Of a DNA stretch of 33,768 nucleotides, positions 1 through 7,011 are shown in pieces (within the stretch, counting starts at the first letter, position 1; the number at the start of each line of letters is the position of its first letter). The translations under genes and the position numbers were made by a program. The notes beneath the pieces are model-generated. The model ran no database searches, had not been told where the DNA came from, and saw only the letters and a program-made list of their open reading frames with translations. The DNA comes from an uncultured Roseburia sp. Its GTDB lineage: Bacteria > Bacillota > Clostridia > Lachnospirales > Lachnospiraceae. The stretch is taken from contig UQAQ01000035.1 of the NCBI GenBank assembly GCA_900539115.1, forward strand, positions 1 to 33,768. The letters are read 5' to 3'.

Positions 1-416
1 TCTCCAGGAAAAGTCATCTGTATATATGGTTTGGTTTTGTGTTTTCGTTTTTTCTTTTTACCTTGAAATTTTAAGTTAAGTTTTTTCATTTGAGTGTATA
101 AACTAGATATTGATCTAGTATAACCTCTTTGCCTTAACTTAACCCAAAACACAACCAAACCAGTATCAACATTTCTCTTAAACATATCCTTGATAAGTTT
201 TATTTCTTCAGGAGTATGTTGATTAGGATGACTTTTAGGTCTACGACTGTAGTCTGCCAAAGAACGAATATCACCATTGTATCTTTTACGATAGCGATAG
301 ATGTTTTGCCTACATGTGTTGTATCTACGAGCTGCTTTTGATACGCCGTATTTTTCGGCGTATTTAATGAGAGACAATCTGTATCTCATTTGCGGAGTAA
401 TTTTTGGTTTACTCAT
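1..416 (-). mobile_element. IS transposase, N-terminal part (truncated by window edge)
   Basis: An open frame runs from an ATG at 416 leftwards past position 1 without a stop (138 complete codons visible). The first ~50 residues are basic and form a helix-turn-helix region, with a KYGVSKAARRYN segment typical of transposase DNA-binding heads. A second basic winged-helix-like part follows (FWVKLRQRGY, around residues 86-95). The visible C-terminal end, PYIQMTFPG, is the linker that in IS481/IS3-like DDE transposases leads into the rve integrase core, which would lie outside the window. The family is a recognition call. Whether the element is complete and where its left end lies cannot be seen. 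AT-rich codon use differs from the core genes further right. Confidence 0.72.
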
Positions 417-522
417 CTTGGTTTATCACATCCTTTCCAAAAATTTAGTTGGATTGGTTTGACAAACCTACACTGTGCAGTTATGTAAAAATAGATTGTA
501 ACTTTTATGCCGAGAAAACATT

Positions 523-616
523 AAAATTTTAGGGATAATGTGGTAGGCTGTTCATATGCGTAGCATTTATTACTGCCTTTCAGCCTCATTACCACATTAT
601 CGGTCCCTGAAATTTT
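523..616. repeat. Long imperfect inverted repeat (hairpin)
   Basis: The arm at 523-550 pairs with the arm at 581-616. Both contain AAAATTT, AGGGA, TAATGTGGTA and GGCTG, with small insertions in the right arm, and the loop is about 30 nt. It lies about 100 bp upstream of the transposase start. It could be a MITE-like remnant, part of the IS end, or a structured transcript. No T-tract supports calling it a terminator. Confidence 0.55.
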
Positions 617-740
617 GATGGCAAATTGGAATAAATGTTACATATCTATTATAACTGCACATTTCAGTATCGTAAGCTTTTATCCAATACATTATTTTTC
701 TGCGTTTTTAATTATTGCTGGGTTTTTTTTTTGTTTTGTT

Positions 741-932
741 GCGAGAAATTGCCGCGTGGGTCAAAGGACTTGGTGGTGGAGTGTGGTTTGTGGCGAGAAA
801 ACGCCGCGAGGGTCAAAGGACTTGGTGGCGGAGTGTGGTCTAGGAGGGCGAACTAGCTGTCTGGGTCAAGAAGGCCGGTGGTGCAGTGTGGTCTAGGTTG
901 GCAAACTAGCTTCGCAGGTCAAAGGTCAAAAA
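741..932. repeat. Decaying ~53-nt tandem repeat, about 3.6 copies
   Basis: Units start near 741, 793, 848 and 901. Shared blocks are GCGAGAAA or GCGAACTAG, GGGTCAAAGGACTTGGTGG, and GAGTGTGGTCTAGG. Units 1 and 2 are the closest; units 3 and 4 diverge and unit 4 is cut short. Open frames crossing it differ in every register and have no ribosome-binding site, so it appears non-coding. It is far more GC-rich than its flanks. Function unknown. Confidence 0.7.
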
Positions 933-953
933 CACCGCCCCCACAGTAAAAGA

Positions 954-996
954 AAGCGCCCCGTCAAGTCTGCGGCGCAGACTTGGCGGGGTGCTT
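954..996 (-). terminator. Strong hairpin terminator after the small minus-strand gene
   Basis: The arms (AGCGCCCCGTCAAGTCTG and CAGACTTGGCGGGGTGCTT) form a stem of about 17 bp with one mismatch around a 5-nt loop. On the minus strand it is followed by CTTTCTTTT. It lies 13 bp past the stop of the 48-residue ORF, so it probably ends that transcript. Confidence 0.65.
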
Positions 997-1008
997 CTTA
1001 TCAAAACA

Positions 1009-1155
1009 TCAATCGTACAATGACTTTCCATGTGCTATACGGCCGAAGATCTTTTGTCCAATCACGACAAAAGCATAAACTGTCATATAGATACAGGAGG
1101 CAGCTCCCAAGCCTCCGCAGATAATAAAGTAAATGTACATTAAAATGTTACCCAT
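1009..1155 (-). CDS. Small membrane protein, 48 aa
   Basis: The start is the ATG at 1155, preceded by a clear AAAGGAGCT ribosome-binding site; the stop is at 1009-1011. The protein is a single hydrophobic, glycine-rich helix (MGNILMYIYF then IICGGLGAAS and VYAFVVIG) with a short basic tail ending in GKSLYD. Clean RBS, short spacing and a strong terminator just downstream argue that it is real despite its size. I do not recognise the family. Small accessory subunits of secondary transporters have this look, but no transporter adjoins it. The hairpin repeat at 1202-1249 lies just upstream and may be part of its leader. Confidence 0.55.
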   Translation of the reverse strand: MGNILMYIYFIICGGLGAASCIYMTVYAFVVIGQKIFGRIAHGKSLYD

Positions 1156-1201
1156 GATGAAAGAGCTCCTTTCGAAAAACGTTAACGTAGTACTTTTTAT
1201 T

Positions 1202-1249
1202 GTAACTATTCAGGACATCCCCTTCGCACATTCGATCCGGAATAGTTAC
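1202..1249. repeat. Short copy of the GTAACTATTCAGGA inverted-repeat element
   Basis: GTAACTATTCAGGA at 1202-1215 pairs with TCCGGAATAGTTAC at 1236-1249 (13 of 14 match), enclosing a 20-nt loop. The same terminal arms bound a larger element at 32679-32869, and a degenerate left arm is present at 19043-19056. It lies between the two small minus-strand genes. Confidence 0.75.
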
Positions 1250-1268
1250 TTTTGGTTTAATCTATTCA

Positions 1269-1391
1269 TTATTTGGTTTTTGGATTGTCAGTGATCGCAT
1301 CTTCTTTCCCTGAATTGTCGATGCGAAAACTGAAAATACAAGCGCCGATTAAAAGGATTGCTGCCAATCCGATAATAATATATTCTAACAT
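1269..1391 (-). CDS. Small single-pass membrane protein, 40 aa
   Basis: The start is the ATG at 1391, with GAGGGA seven bases upstream. An in-frame ATG at 1403 overlaps that RBS and is less likely. The protein has an N-terminal transmembrane helix (MLEYIIIGLAAILLIGACIF) followed by a charged cytoplasm-like tail (SGKEDAITDNPKTK). Family not recognised. It lies between the 136-aa protein gene and the 48-aa gene on the same strand, so the three may form one small transcription unit. Coding status is inferred only from the RBS and the coherent membrane-helix composition. Confidence 0.45.
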   Translation of the reverse strand: MLEYIIIGLAAILLIGACIFSFRIDNSGKEDAITDNPKTK

Positions 1392-1443
1392 ATGTTCCCT
1401 CATTTCTGTGCCTTTTGCCGCGTCTGCGACGCACTTTAATAAA

Positions 1444-1465
1444 CCACTGAAACAGTGGAAAAATT
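1444..1465 (-). terminator. Possible weak terminator
   Basis: On the minus strand CCACTG-TTT-CAGTGG is a perfect 6-bp hairpin followed by TTTATT. It lies about 30 bp past the stop of the 136-aa hypothetical gene. Confidence 0.35.
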
Positions 1466-1488
1466 TTACAATTTTAAAATAAAGGGGA

Positions 1489-1899
1489 TTAGCGCTTTTT
1501 TCCGTCCTTTAGATTGACGCATTGAATCAGAGAAATGTGTCCGCTTGTATTATGCGTCACATTGGAAATCTGTAAAAACAGAGTGGAATGAAACGTACGT
1601 GGAAGATATTCCACCGTCGAAAGGCAAGCGGACAATCGACGAATAAAAGACTGCAGGGTACGCTGTTCACTTTTGCAAAAAGATTCCGCGCCGGCATCGG
1701 GAGTTTTAGAGATACGTTCCTCATAAATAACCTTTGAGCCGTCGCTGATCTGTGCGTGAGTGACATGTTTGGTGGATTGTGTAGTCTGGACGCAAAAAGA
1801 AGATGTGTCTGCTGATTGTAAAAAGAAACACATTTCACACAACAATATGGCTAAGATTAAAAATCCCATAAGGTGTTTTCTGGTCCGTGAGCTGCACAT
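1489..1899 (-). CDS. Hypothetical exported or membrane-anchored protein, 136 aa
   Basis: I place the start at the ATG at 1899 (MCSSRTRKHLMG), which has GGAGGG just upstream; an earlier in-frame ATG at 1914 would put that RBS inside the gene. A basic N-terminus followed by a hydrophobic run (LMGFLILAILLCEMCFFLQ, about residues 10-28) is a signal anchor or signal peptide. The rest is polar with several cysteines and no motif I recognise. A promoter with TATAAT lies at 1959-1988 upstream. It heads the minus-strand group with the two small membrane ORFs. Confidence 0.5.
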   Translation of the reverse strand: MCSSRTRKHLMGFLILAILLCEMCFFLQSADTSSFCVQTTQSTKHVTHAQISDGSKVIYEERISKTPDAGAESFCKSEQRTLQSFIRRLSACLSTVEYLPRTFHSTLFLQISNVTHNTSGHISLIQCVNLKDGKKR

Positions 1900-1942
1900 C
1901 GTAATCCCTCCCATGCAATCACTGGGTCTAAAAAGAATCGTT

Positions 1943-1990
1943 ACTTGCTTGCACCGTTATTATAACGCGGGGGTGGTGCAAATAGCAAGT
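1943..1990 (-). terminator. Inverted repeat beyond the AEC permease gene
   Basis: ACTTGCT-TGCACC at 1943-1955 pairs with GGTGCA-AAT-AGCAAGT at 1975-1990. It lies 22 bp past the permease stop on the minus strand. The following sequence has only a short CTTTTT about 10 nt later. It overlaps the promoter of the next minus-strand gene, so it may act as an operator instead. Confidence 0.4.
1959..1988 (-). promoter_or_regulatory. Promoter for the 136-aa hypothetical gene
   Basis: On the minus strand TTGCTA (1983-1988) is followed after 18 bp by TATAAT (1959-1964), about 60 bp before the start codon. Confidence 0.5.
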
Positions 1991-2011
1991 TAAGATTTGG
2001 CAAAGAGAATG

Positions 2012-2956
2012 TTAGCCGACGAACAAACTCACGATAGGAATGGAGAACAAAGACACGATCGTTGTCAGAACCACGCCGGCAGAGGCAAGCTGGACATCGC
2101 CTTTGTATTCTTCCGTGATAAGAACCACCATGCTTCCGGAAGGGAGCGCAAGCATGATGATAAACAACGTAAGAATCAGAGAATCAAACGGCAGCAGGTG
2201 AATCAAAAAACTGGCAAGAATCGGGATGACAAACATTTTGATCAAGACAAATCCATAGAGACGGGTGTCTCGGAAAATTTTGGAAACTTGACTGGCGGCA
2301 AGGGAACAGCCGATAAGTATCATGGACAATGGGACACAAGGATTTCCCATGTAAGTGATAAACTTCTGCACATTTTCCGGCAAAGAGATATCAAAGACAA
2401 AAAGGACGATTGTAATCAGTGAAGCGATTACTCCGGTATTGCCAAAGATTTGGCGAAGACGCATGGACATCGTGAGAGCAGGTGCGCTACTGTCAGAGAG
2501 TGAGTGGCGAACAAGCGAGATGCCGTACGTATAGATAATCAGATTAAAAACAAGCATATACACCGCAACATAGATGATGTATTGTGAGCCAAGCAGCGAA
2601 TTGACAATCGGAATGCCCATAAAACCGCAGTTCGGAAGCAATGTCAGCAGTTTGTAGATCGGGACCATTTGACTCGTTGGCCGGAGGACAAATACGATAA
2701 AAAATCCGGCGAGGAAAAGAAGCAGGTAAAAAATGCCGACAAGAACCAGATTTTCCCAAAATAAAGGGCCGCTTTGTTTTAAACTCTGGCCGAAAACACT
2801 AGAAATCATCAAAAAAGGATTGAAAATATTAACCACAAGACGGGAAAGCGCCGAAGACAGCGAGTCATTGATCCAGTCTTTGCGGGCAAGGAAATAACCG
2901 GTAAACATCATGGCAAAAAGGACCAGCATTTGACCGGCGACAACAAAAATATCCAT
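2012..2956 (-). CDS. AEC (auxin efflux carrier) family permease
   Basis: A 314-residue, highly hydrophobic protein with about ten membrane segments in two halves, the usual size and layout of the AEC/Mem_trans family. It starts MDIFVVAGQMLVLFAMMFTG and has family-typical segments such as NIFNPFLMISSVF (residues ~43-55) and NCGFMGIPIVNSLLG (~109-123). AEC proteins in bacteria move organic acids, often exporting or exchanging malate- or hydroxyacid-like anions. The start has TAAGGAGG upstream, overlapping the end of the preceding GntR gene, so the two are translationally coupled. It may export an acid made by the divergent catabolic operon, which includes a D-2-hydroxyacid dehydrogenase; that link is inference. 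Confidence 0.85.
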   Translation of the reverse strand: MDIFVVAGQMLVLFAMMFTGYFLARKDWINDSLSSALSRLVVNIFNPFLMISSVFGQSLKQSGPLFWENLVLVGIFYLLLFLAGFFIVFVLRPTSQMVPIYKLLTLLPNCGFMGIPIVNSLLGSQYIIYVAVYMLVFNLIIYTYGISLVRHSLSDSSAPALTMSMRLRQIFGNTGVIASLITIVLFVFDISLPENVQKFITYMGNPCVPLSMILIGCSLAASQVSKIFRDTRLYGFVLIKMFVIPILASFLIHLLPFDSLILTLFIIMLALPSGSMVVLITEEYKGDVQLASAGVVLTTIVSLFSIPIVSLFVG

Positions 2957-2958
2957 AC

Positions 2959-3636
2959 TCAGACTTCCTCCTTATAAAAATCGTGAAGCGGGGAGAGGTG
3001 GCGTTCAATCGCACGGCAGAGCCGTTCCCGGTCTTTCGTCTTTACCGCCTCAATAATATCCGCATGATCCGATTGTGAAAATTCGATCGCAGACACCGGA
3101 TCTTCCGAATTCATAATAATATTTTTCTGCGTCATACGATATAGTGTGGACAAAAATAAAGTTAAAATACTGTTTTTGGAACAGCCGATCAATTGGAGAT
3201 GAAATTTTGTGTCATATTCCCAAAACAACGCGTAATTGCTGCGGGCAGCCTCCATTTTAGCATATAATTCTTCCAACTGGGCAACTTCTTCCTTTGTAAT
3301 AGAAAGAAGATATTTTTCCATCACACTGATTTCCAAAAACTGGCGCGCATTCACGATCTCCGAAGCCGGAACATCGGATAAATGAATGGCATTTTCCAAT
3401 TTATCTGCAATACTTGACTGGGTTGGACGGGAAACATAATTTCCCTTTCCCGGAATATTGATCACCAGATTTTTCTCGACCAGCATTTTGATCGATTCAC
3501 GGATGACATTTCGGCTGACGTCGTATTGGGAAGCCAGGATACGCTCTGATGGCAGCTTGTCATTTTCCTTGAGTTCGCCGGACTGGATGCGGGCGCAAAG
3601 TTCCGAAGCAATTTTGGTAGATAACGCATCTCTCAT
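2959..3636 (-). CDS. GntR family transcriptional regulator, FadR/FCD subfamily
   Basis: A 225-residue protein. The N-terminal winged helix (residues ~1-70) contains DKLPSERILASQYDVSRNVIRESIKML, the classic GntR helix-turn-helix. The C-terminal half is all-helical and fits the FCD ligand-binding domain of FadR, LldR and related regulators, which usually sense carboxylates or amino-acid derivatives through a metal held by Asp/His residues (here possibly FWEYDTKFH and the final IERHLSPLHDF). The start has GAAAGGGGG upstream. It is cotranscribed with the AEC permease and divergent from the ABC/catabolic operon. A FadR-type palindrome sits just upstream of its own promoter, so autoregulation is likely; control of the divergent operon is plausible. 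Confidence 0.88.
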   Translation of the reverse strand: MRDALSTKIASELCARIQSGELKENDKLPSERILASQYDVSRNVIRESIKMLVEKNLVINIPGKGNYVSRPTQSSIADKLENAIHLSDVPASEIVNARQFLEISVMEKYLLSITKEEVAQLEELYAKMEAARSNYALFWEYDTKFHLQLIGCSKNSILTLFLSTLYRMTQKNIIMNSEDPVSAIEFSQSDHADIIEAVKTKDRERLCRAIERHLSPLHDFYKEEV

Positions 3637-3668
3637 AAGAAAGTCCCCCTTTCAATCGTTCTACAATA

Positions 3669-3697
3669 ACTATAGCACAAATGACGAGCTGGTTCAA
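3669..3697 (-). promoter_or_regulatory. Promoter of the GntR-AEC operon
   Basis: On the minus strand TTGAAC (3692-3697) and TATAGT (3669-3674) are separated by 17 bp, ending about 33 bp before the GntR start codon. Confidence 0.7.
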
Positions 3698-3710
3698 CTG
3701 GTAGTACCAG
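3698..3710. promoter_or_regulatory. FadR-type operator palindrome
   Basis: CTGGTAGTACCAG is a perfect 13-bp palindrome; with flanks it reads AACTGGTAGTACCAGTC, close to the FadR consensus of the form AACTGGTCNGACCAGTT. It abuts the -35 box of the GntR gene. Confidence 0.65.
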
Positions 3711-3880
3711 TCAGACCGCCAAAATGTTCCATATTTGTGCAAAACAAACAAAAGAATACGGAAGAAAAGGCGAAAAGACATACAAAATGACTGATAAAAA
3801 ATAAGAATCATTCTCGTTTTGCCATCATTTTATTGCATTAGTGACAAAATCGCGCAAAGATATTTGTGGAGAACTCCGTA

Positions 3881-3909
3881 TTGACAGATGGTATTTTGTT
3901 CGGTATGAT
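3881..3909 (+). promoter_or_regulatory. Promoter of the amino-acid transport/catabolic operon
   Basis: TTGACA (3881-3886), 17-bp spacer, TATGAT (3904-3909): a near-consensus sigma-A promoter about 75 bp before the binding-protein start. No second copy of the GntR palindrome is visible here. Confidence 0.8.
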
Positions 3910-3928
3910 AAGGATAACAAAAAGCAAA

Positions 3929-3961
3929 GGCGCTGAACCCTTCGGGGTGCGGCGCTTTTTT
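3929..3961 (+). terminator. Terminator-like hairpin inside the operon leader
   Basis: AAGGCGC-TGAA-CCC-TTCG-GGG-TGCG-GCGC followed by TTTTTT forms a compact UUCG-capped hairpin with a T-tract. It lies between the promoter at 3881-3909 and the first start codon at 3985. The upstream gene is divergent, so this hairpin can only act on the operon's own transcript, as an attenuator or leaky terminator. Confidence 0.65.
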
Positions 3962-3984
3962 ATTTACAGAAAGGTGGTCTTATT

Positions 3985-4863
3985 ATGAAAATGAGAAAGA
4001 AGAAATCAATTTTTATGAGTTTGGTATTATCCCTGGTGATGTTATTATCACTCACAGGCTGTGGCTCTTCCGAGCAGGCCGGTTCCTCTTCCGATTCCAC
4101 TTCGAGTGAGAAAAAGGTTTTGAAGGTTGGTATGGAATGTATGAACGCTCCATACAACTGGTCACAGACAGATGACAGCAACGGTGCCGTTCCCATCGAA
4201 GGAACAACCGAATATGTAAATGGATACGATGTCATGATGGCAAAGAAGATTGCCGAGGAAAATGGCTATGAATTGCAGGTATACAAAATTGAATGGGATG
4301 GATTGATCATGGCAGTTCAGTCCGGAACCATTAACGCGATCATCGCCGGAATGTCAGCAACCGACGAAAGAAAACAGAGTGTTGACTTCTCTGATCCTTA
4401 TTATAAAGCAACTCACGTATTGATCGTGAAAAAGGACAGCAAATATGCAAGTGCGAAAACTTTGGATGATCTGAAGGGCTGCAACGTAACTTCCCAGCAG
4501 GGAACAACGATGTATGACAGTTCCGCAAAACAGATCGAGGGAGCTACCATACAGGAAGCTTTGCCGGATATCCCAAGTTTGATCGTAGCCGTAAGTTCCG
4601 GTCGTACCGATGTGGCAATTGTGGAAAAACCGATGGCACTTGCAGCGATTGCGACAAATAAAGATCTGGCAATGGTAGAATTTCCGGAAGGTTCCGGATT
4701 TGATGTAGATTCCGGTATTACAAATATCGCAGTTGCAGCGAAAAAAGGCGATTCGGCTGTCGTTGATGCCTGCAATAAGACATTGAAAGGCATTTCCGAT
4801 GAAGAGAAAGATAAGATGATGGAGGAAGCCATCGCAAATCAGCCGGCAAGTGATTCTGAATAA
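3985..4863 (+). CDS. Polar amino-acid ABC transporter, substrate-binding lipoprotein
   Basis: A 292-residue family-3 extracellular solute-binding protein. A basic N-terminus, hydrophobic stretch and LTGC lipobox (lipidated Cys at residue 26) mark it as a surface lipoprotein, followed by a Ser-rich linker. Family signatures are VGMECMNAPYNW near residue 48, the NGYDVMMAKKIAEE segment (~79-92), DGLIMAVQSGTINAIIAGMSATDERK (~104-129) and VDFSDPYY. The ligand cannot be read from sequence; Glu, Gln, Lys, Arg and derivatives are all handled by this family. The RBS is AGAAAGGTGG. It is the first gene of the operon and separated from the permease by a stable hairpin that would raise its relative expression. 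Confidence 0.92.
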   Translation: MKMRKKKSIFMSLVLSLVMLLSLTGCGSSEQAGSSSDSTSSEKKVLKVGMECMNAPYNWSQTDDSNGAVPIEGTTEYVNGYDVMMAKKIAEENGYELQVYKIEWDGLIMAVQSGTINAIIAGMSATDERKQSVDFSDPYYKATHVLIVKKDSKYASAKTLDDLKGCNVTSQQGTTMYDSSAKQIEGATIQEALPDIPSLIVAVSSGRTDVAIVEKPMALAAIATNKDLAMVEFPEGSGFDVDSGITNIAVAAKKGDSAVVDACNKTLKGISDEEKDKMMEEAIANQPASDSE

Positions 4864-4882
4864 TCCCTAAGTTTGTGCCTAA

Positions 4883-4921
4883 GCGCCGCTTGGCAGCAAA
4901 CAATGGATACCATAGCGGCGC
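4883..4921 (+). other. Intercistronic hairpin after the binding-protein gene
   Basis: GCGCCGCT (4883-4890) pairs perfectly with AGCGGCGC (4914-4921) and no T-tract follows. Such hairpins between binding-protein and permease genes commonly protect the upstream mRNA from 3' decay. Confidence 0.6.
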
Positions 4922-4939
4922 AGAAATGGGGGACATACT

Positions 4940-5701
4940 ATGACAATGTTTGTTGCACAGGCGGCATCCTTCCCTGTAGATGGTTCCTTTTGGGACTGGG
5001 TTGGATACCTTATCATGGAATATAAAGGCGTCTTTTTAAAAGGTGCAGGCTGGACACTTGCGCTGGCAGTGACCGGTACTATTATAGGATGTATCATCGG
5101 ATTTATCGTTGGTATCGTTCAAACCATTGAACTGGAAGCAAATTGCAACTATGCAAAGCGTGGTCTGGTAAAAGTAGTAAAAACAATCGTCCGCATATAT
5201 GTGGAAGTGTTTCGAGGTACACCAATGATCGTACAGGCGATGGTTATCTACTACGGTTTGTCTTATCTGGGGATCCAGTGGGGCGCATTGACATGTGGTT
5301 TCATCGTTGTTTCGATCAACACCGGTGCTTACATGGCTGAGTCGGTACGAGGCGGAATTAATTCCGTCAGTACCGGTCAGTTTGAAGCCGGAAAGGTCAT
5401 TGGACTAAGTCATTTTCAGATCATGTTCCACGTTGTATTGCCGCAGGCGTTGAAAAATATCATGCCACAGATCGGTAACCAGCTGGTAACAAACCTGAAA
5501 GATACTTCCGTATTAAATGTTATTTCCGTGAATGAACTGTTCTTCAGCGGAAAGACGGCGGCATCCGTATATTATAAATATTTTGAAGTATTTATCATAA
5601 TTGCGGCAATTTATTTTGTATTAAACCTGATCGTAACGATCTTGCTCCGGTTTGTGGAGAAATTGATGGCTGGAAAATCCGATTACAGCTTGTCAAAGTA
5701 A
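4940..5701 (+). CDS. Polar amino-acid ABC transporter permease
   Basis: A 253-residue HisM/GlnP-type permease with about five transmembrane segments. An N-terminal segment ends in DWVGYLIMEYKGVFLKGAGWTL, the family motif before the first core helix. YVEVFRGTPMIVQAMVIYYGL (~91-111) is the signature that follows the first helices, and the EAA cytoplasmic loop (FEAGKVIGLSHFQIMFHVVLPQAL) contacts the ATPase. It has about 30 extra N-terminal residues (MTMFVAQAASFPVDGSF...) compared with minimal members. The RBS GGGGG lies just upstream of the start. Only one permease gene is present, so the channel is probably a homodimer. Confidence 0.92.
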   Translation: MTMFVAQAASFPVDGSFWDWVGYLIMEYKGVFLKGAGWTLALAVTGTIIGCIIGFIVGIVQTIELEANCNYAKRGLVKVVKTIVRIYVEVFRGTPMIVQAMVIYYGLSYLGIQWGALTCGFIVVSINTGAYMAESVRGGINSVSTGQFEAGKVIGLSHFQIMFHVVLPQALKNIMPQIGNQLVTNLKDTSVLNVISVNELFFSGKTAASVYYKYFEVFIIIAAIYFVLNLIVTILLRFVEKLMAGKSDYSLSK

Positions 5702-5714
5702 AGGGGGAATTACC

Positions 5715-6464
5715 ATGAGTGAAATCAAAGAACCAATTTTGGAAGTATACGATGTGACAAAAAATTTTGGTGACCACGAAGTGCTTCGCGGTGTAAATTT
5801 CAAGGTATTTCTAAAAGATGTAATCTGCATCATCGGGGCTTCCGGTTCCGGAAAAACGACGATGCTTCGGTGCCTGAACATGCTGGAGACACCGACATCC
5901 GGAAGCATCTACTTTGATGGCGAAGAGATTTCAAGATACCGCGCAGATGTACGGTCATCCAGGAAAAAAATGGGAATGGTTTTTCAGCAGTTTAATCTGT
6001 TTCAGAATAAATCGGTTCTCGATAACTGTACATTGGGGCTTCGCAAGGTGTTGAAAATGCCAAAACAAGAAGCCGAAGAGAAAGCCAAATATTATTTGGA
6101 AAAAGTGGGAATGACACCTCAGCTGTTTGCCAAACCGGCACAGCTTTCCGGTGGACAGCAGCAGCGAGTTGCGATTGCAAGAGCGCTCGCGATGGAGCCG
6201 GAAGTGCTTTTGTTTGACGAACCGACGAGTGCTCTCGACCCACAGATGGTCGGCGAGGTGCTCAATGTCATGAAGCAGCTGGCAAGTGAAGGTATGACAA
6301 TGGTTATCGTAACCCATGAGATGGCATTTGCAAGAGATGTCTCGACGCGGACCATTTTCATGCACGAAGGTGTGGTGGCAGAAAACCGCAAGTCAAAAGA
6401 ACTTTTTGCCAACCCACAGCATCCGAAAACACAGGAATTTTTGGCCAGATTTATGGCTGGTTGA
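5715..6464 (+). CDS. Polar amino-acid ABC transporter ATP-binding protein
   Basis: A 249-residue GlnQ/HisP-type ATPase. Walker A is GASGSGKTT (residues 41-49), the Q-loop is VFQQFNLF (~89-96), the signature is LSGGQQQR (144-151), Walker B is LLFDEP (165-170) with SALDP as D-loop, and the switch His is in VTHEM. The start has AAGGGGG upstream and lies 13 bp after the permease stop. With the two preceding genes it makes a complete importer. Confidence 0.95.
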   Translation: MSEIKEPILEVYDVTKNFGDHEVLRGVNFKVFLKDVICIIGASGSGKTTMLRCLNMLETPTSGSIYFDGEEISRYRADVRSSRKKMGMVFQQFNLFQNKSVLDNCTLGLRKVLKMPKQEAEEKAKYYLEKVGMTPQLFAKPAQLSGGQQQRVAIARALAMEPEVLLFDEPTSALDPQMVGEVLNVMKQLASEGMTMVIVTHEMAFARDVSTRTIFMHEGVVAENRKSKELFANPQHPKTQEFLARFMAG

Positions 6465-6480
6465 CGTTAGGAGGGTTATT

Positions 6481-6987
6481 ATGAGTAAAGAATTTAAGAC
6501 AAAAACAGAAGGACTTACCATCCGTTATGTCGAGGATGGTGAAGAGGGGCTGGTACTTCAGCTGATCAAGGAGATCGCAGAATATGAAAAAATGTCAGAT
6601 TGTGTGAAAGCGACCGAAGAAGGATTACATAAGGCATTGTTTGAGCAGCACGACTGCAACTGTCTGATCGTAGAATATGAGGAAAAACCGATAGGCTTCT
6701 GCTTATATTTCCACACATTCTCAACTTTCTGCGGACGAACAAACCTGTATCTGGAAGACATTTTCGTACGCGAAGAAATGCGTGGAAAAGGAATCGGAAA
6801 AGAGATTTTCCATGTATTGATGCAGATTGCCGTAGACGAGGGATGCGATCGTCTCGAATGGGTATGTCTCAACTGGAATACACCGTCCATCGCCTTTTAC
6901 AAAGGCATGGGAGCATTTCCAATGTCAGAGTGGACGACATTCCGCATGACAACCAAAGAAATGACCGAAGCACTCGAGCGGCTCTAA
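6481..6987 (+). CDS. GNAT acetyltransferase resembling diamine/thialysine acetyltransferases
   Basis: A 168-residue protein; the start at 6481 is set by GGAGGG seven bases upstream, and a longer in-frame reading would overlap the ATPase gene. It is one GNAT domain, with acetyl-CoA pyrophosphate loop in VREEMRGKGIGKEIF (~residues 99-113). The LIKEIAEYEKM segment near residue 29, the YLEDIFVREEMRGKGIG block and the WNTPSIAFYKGMGA block align well by eye with SSAT1/SSAT2 (spermidine/spermine and thialysine N-acetyltransferases), including the N-P-S-I-x-F-Y-K motif. Substrates of that group are primary amines of polyamines and lysine analogues. The precise substrate is unknown; its location between importer and catabolic genes suggests it acts on the imported compound or an intermediate. 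Confidence 0.85.
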   Translation: MSKEFKTKTEGLTIRYVEDGEEGLVLQLIKEIAEYEKMSDCVKATEEGLHKALFEQHDCNCLIVEYEEKPIGFCLYFHTFSTFCGRTNLYLEDIFVREEMRGKGIGKEIFHVLMQIAVDEGCDRLEWVCLNWNTPSIAFYKGMGAFPMSEWTTFRMTTKEMTEALERL

Positions 6988-7011
6988 GGCAGCCGCAGAG
7001 AGGAGGGAAGG

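Noticed and set aside
615..896. Plus-strand ORF of 93 codons across the tandem repeat
   Set aside because: It has no RBS, overlaps another open frame, and changes character at the repeat boundary; the repeat is better explained as non-coding.
741..932. Tandem repeat considered as a CRISPR array
   Set aside because: Units are contiguous and decaying with no unique spacers, and no cas genes are present.
1273..1482. Plus-strand ORF of 69 codons
   Set aside because: Antisense to the better supported 40-aa minus-strand gene and running into a hairpin; no RBS.
1997..2422. Plus-strand ORF of 141 codons, highly charged
   Set aside because: Antisense shadow of the AEC permease; composition is the mirror of membrane-helix codons.
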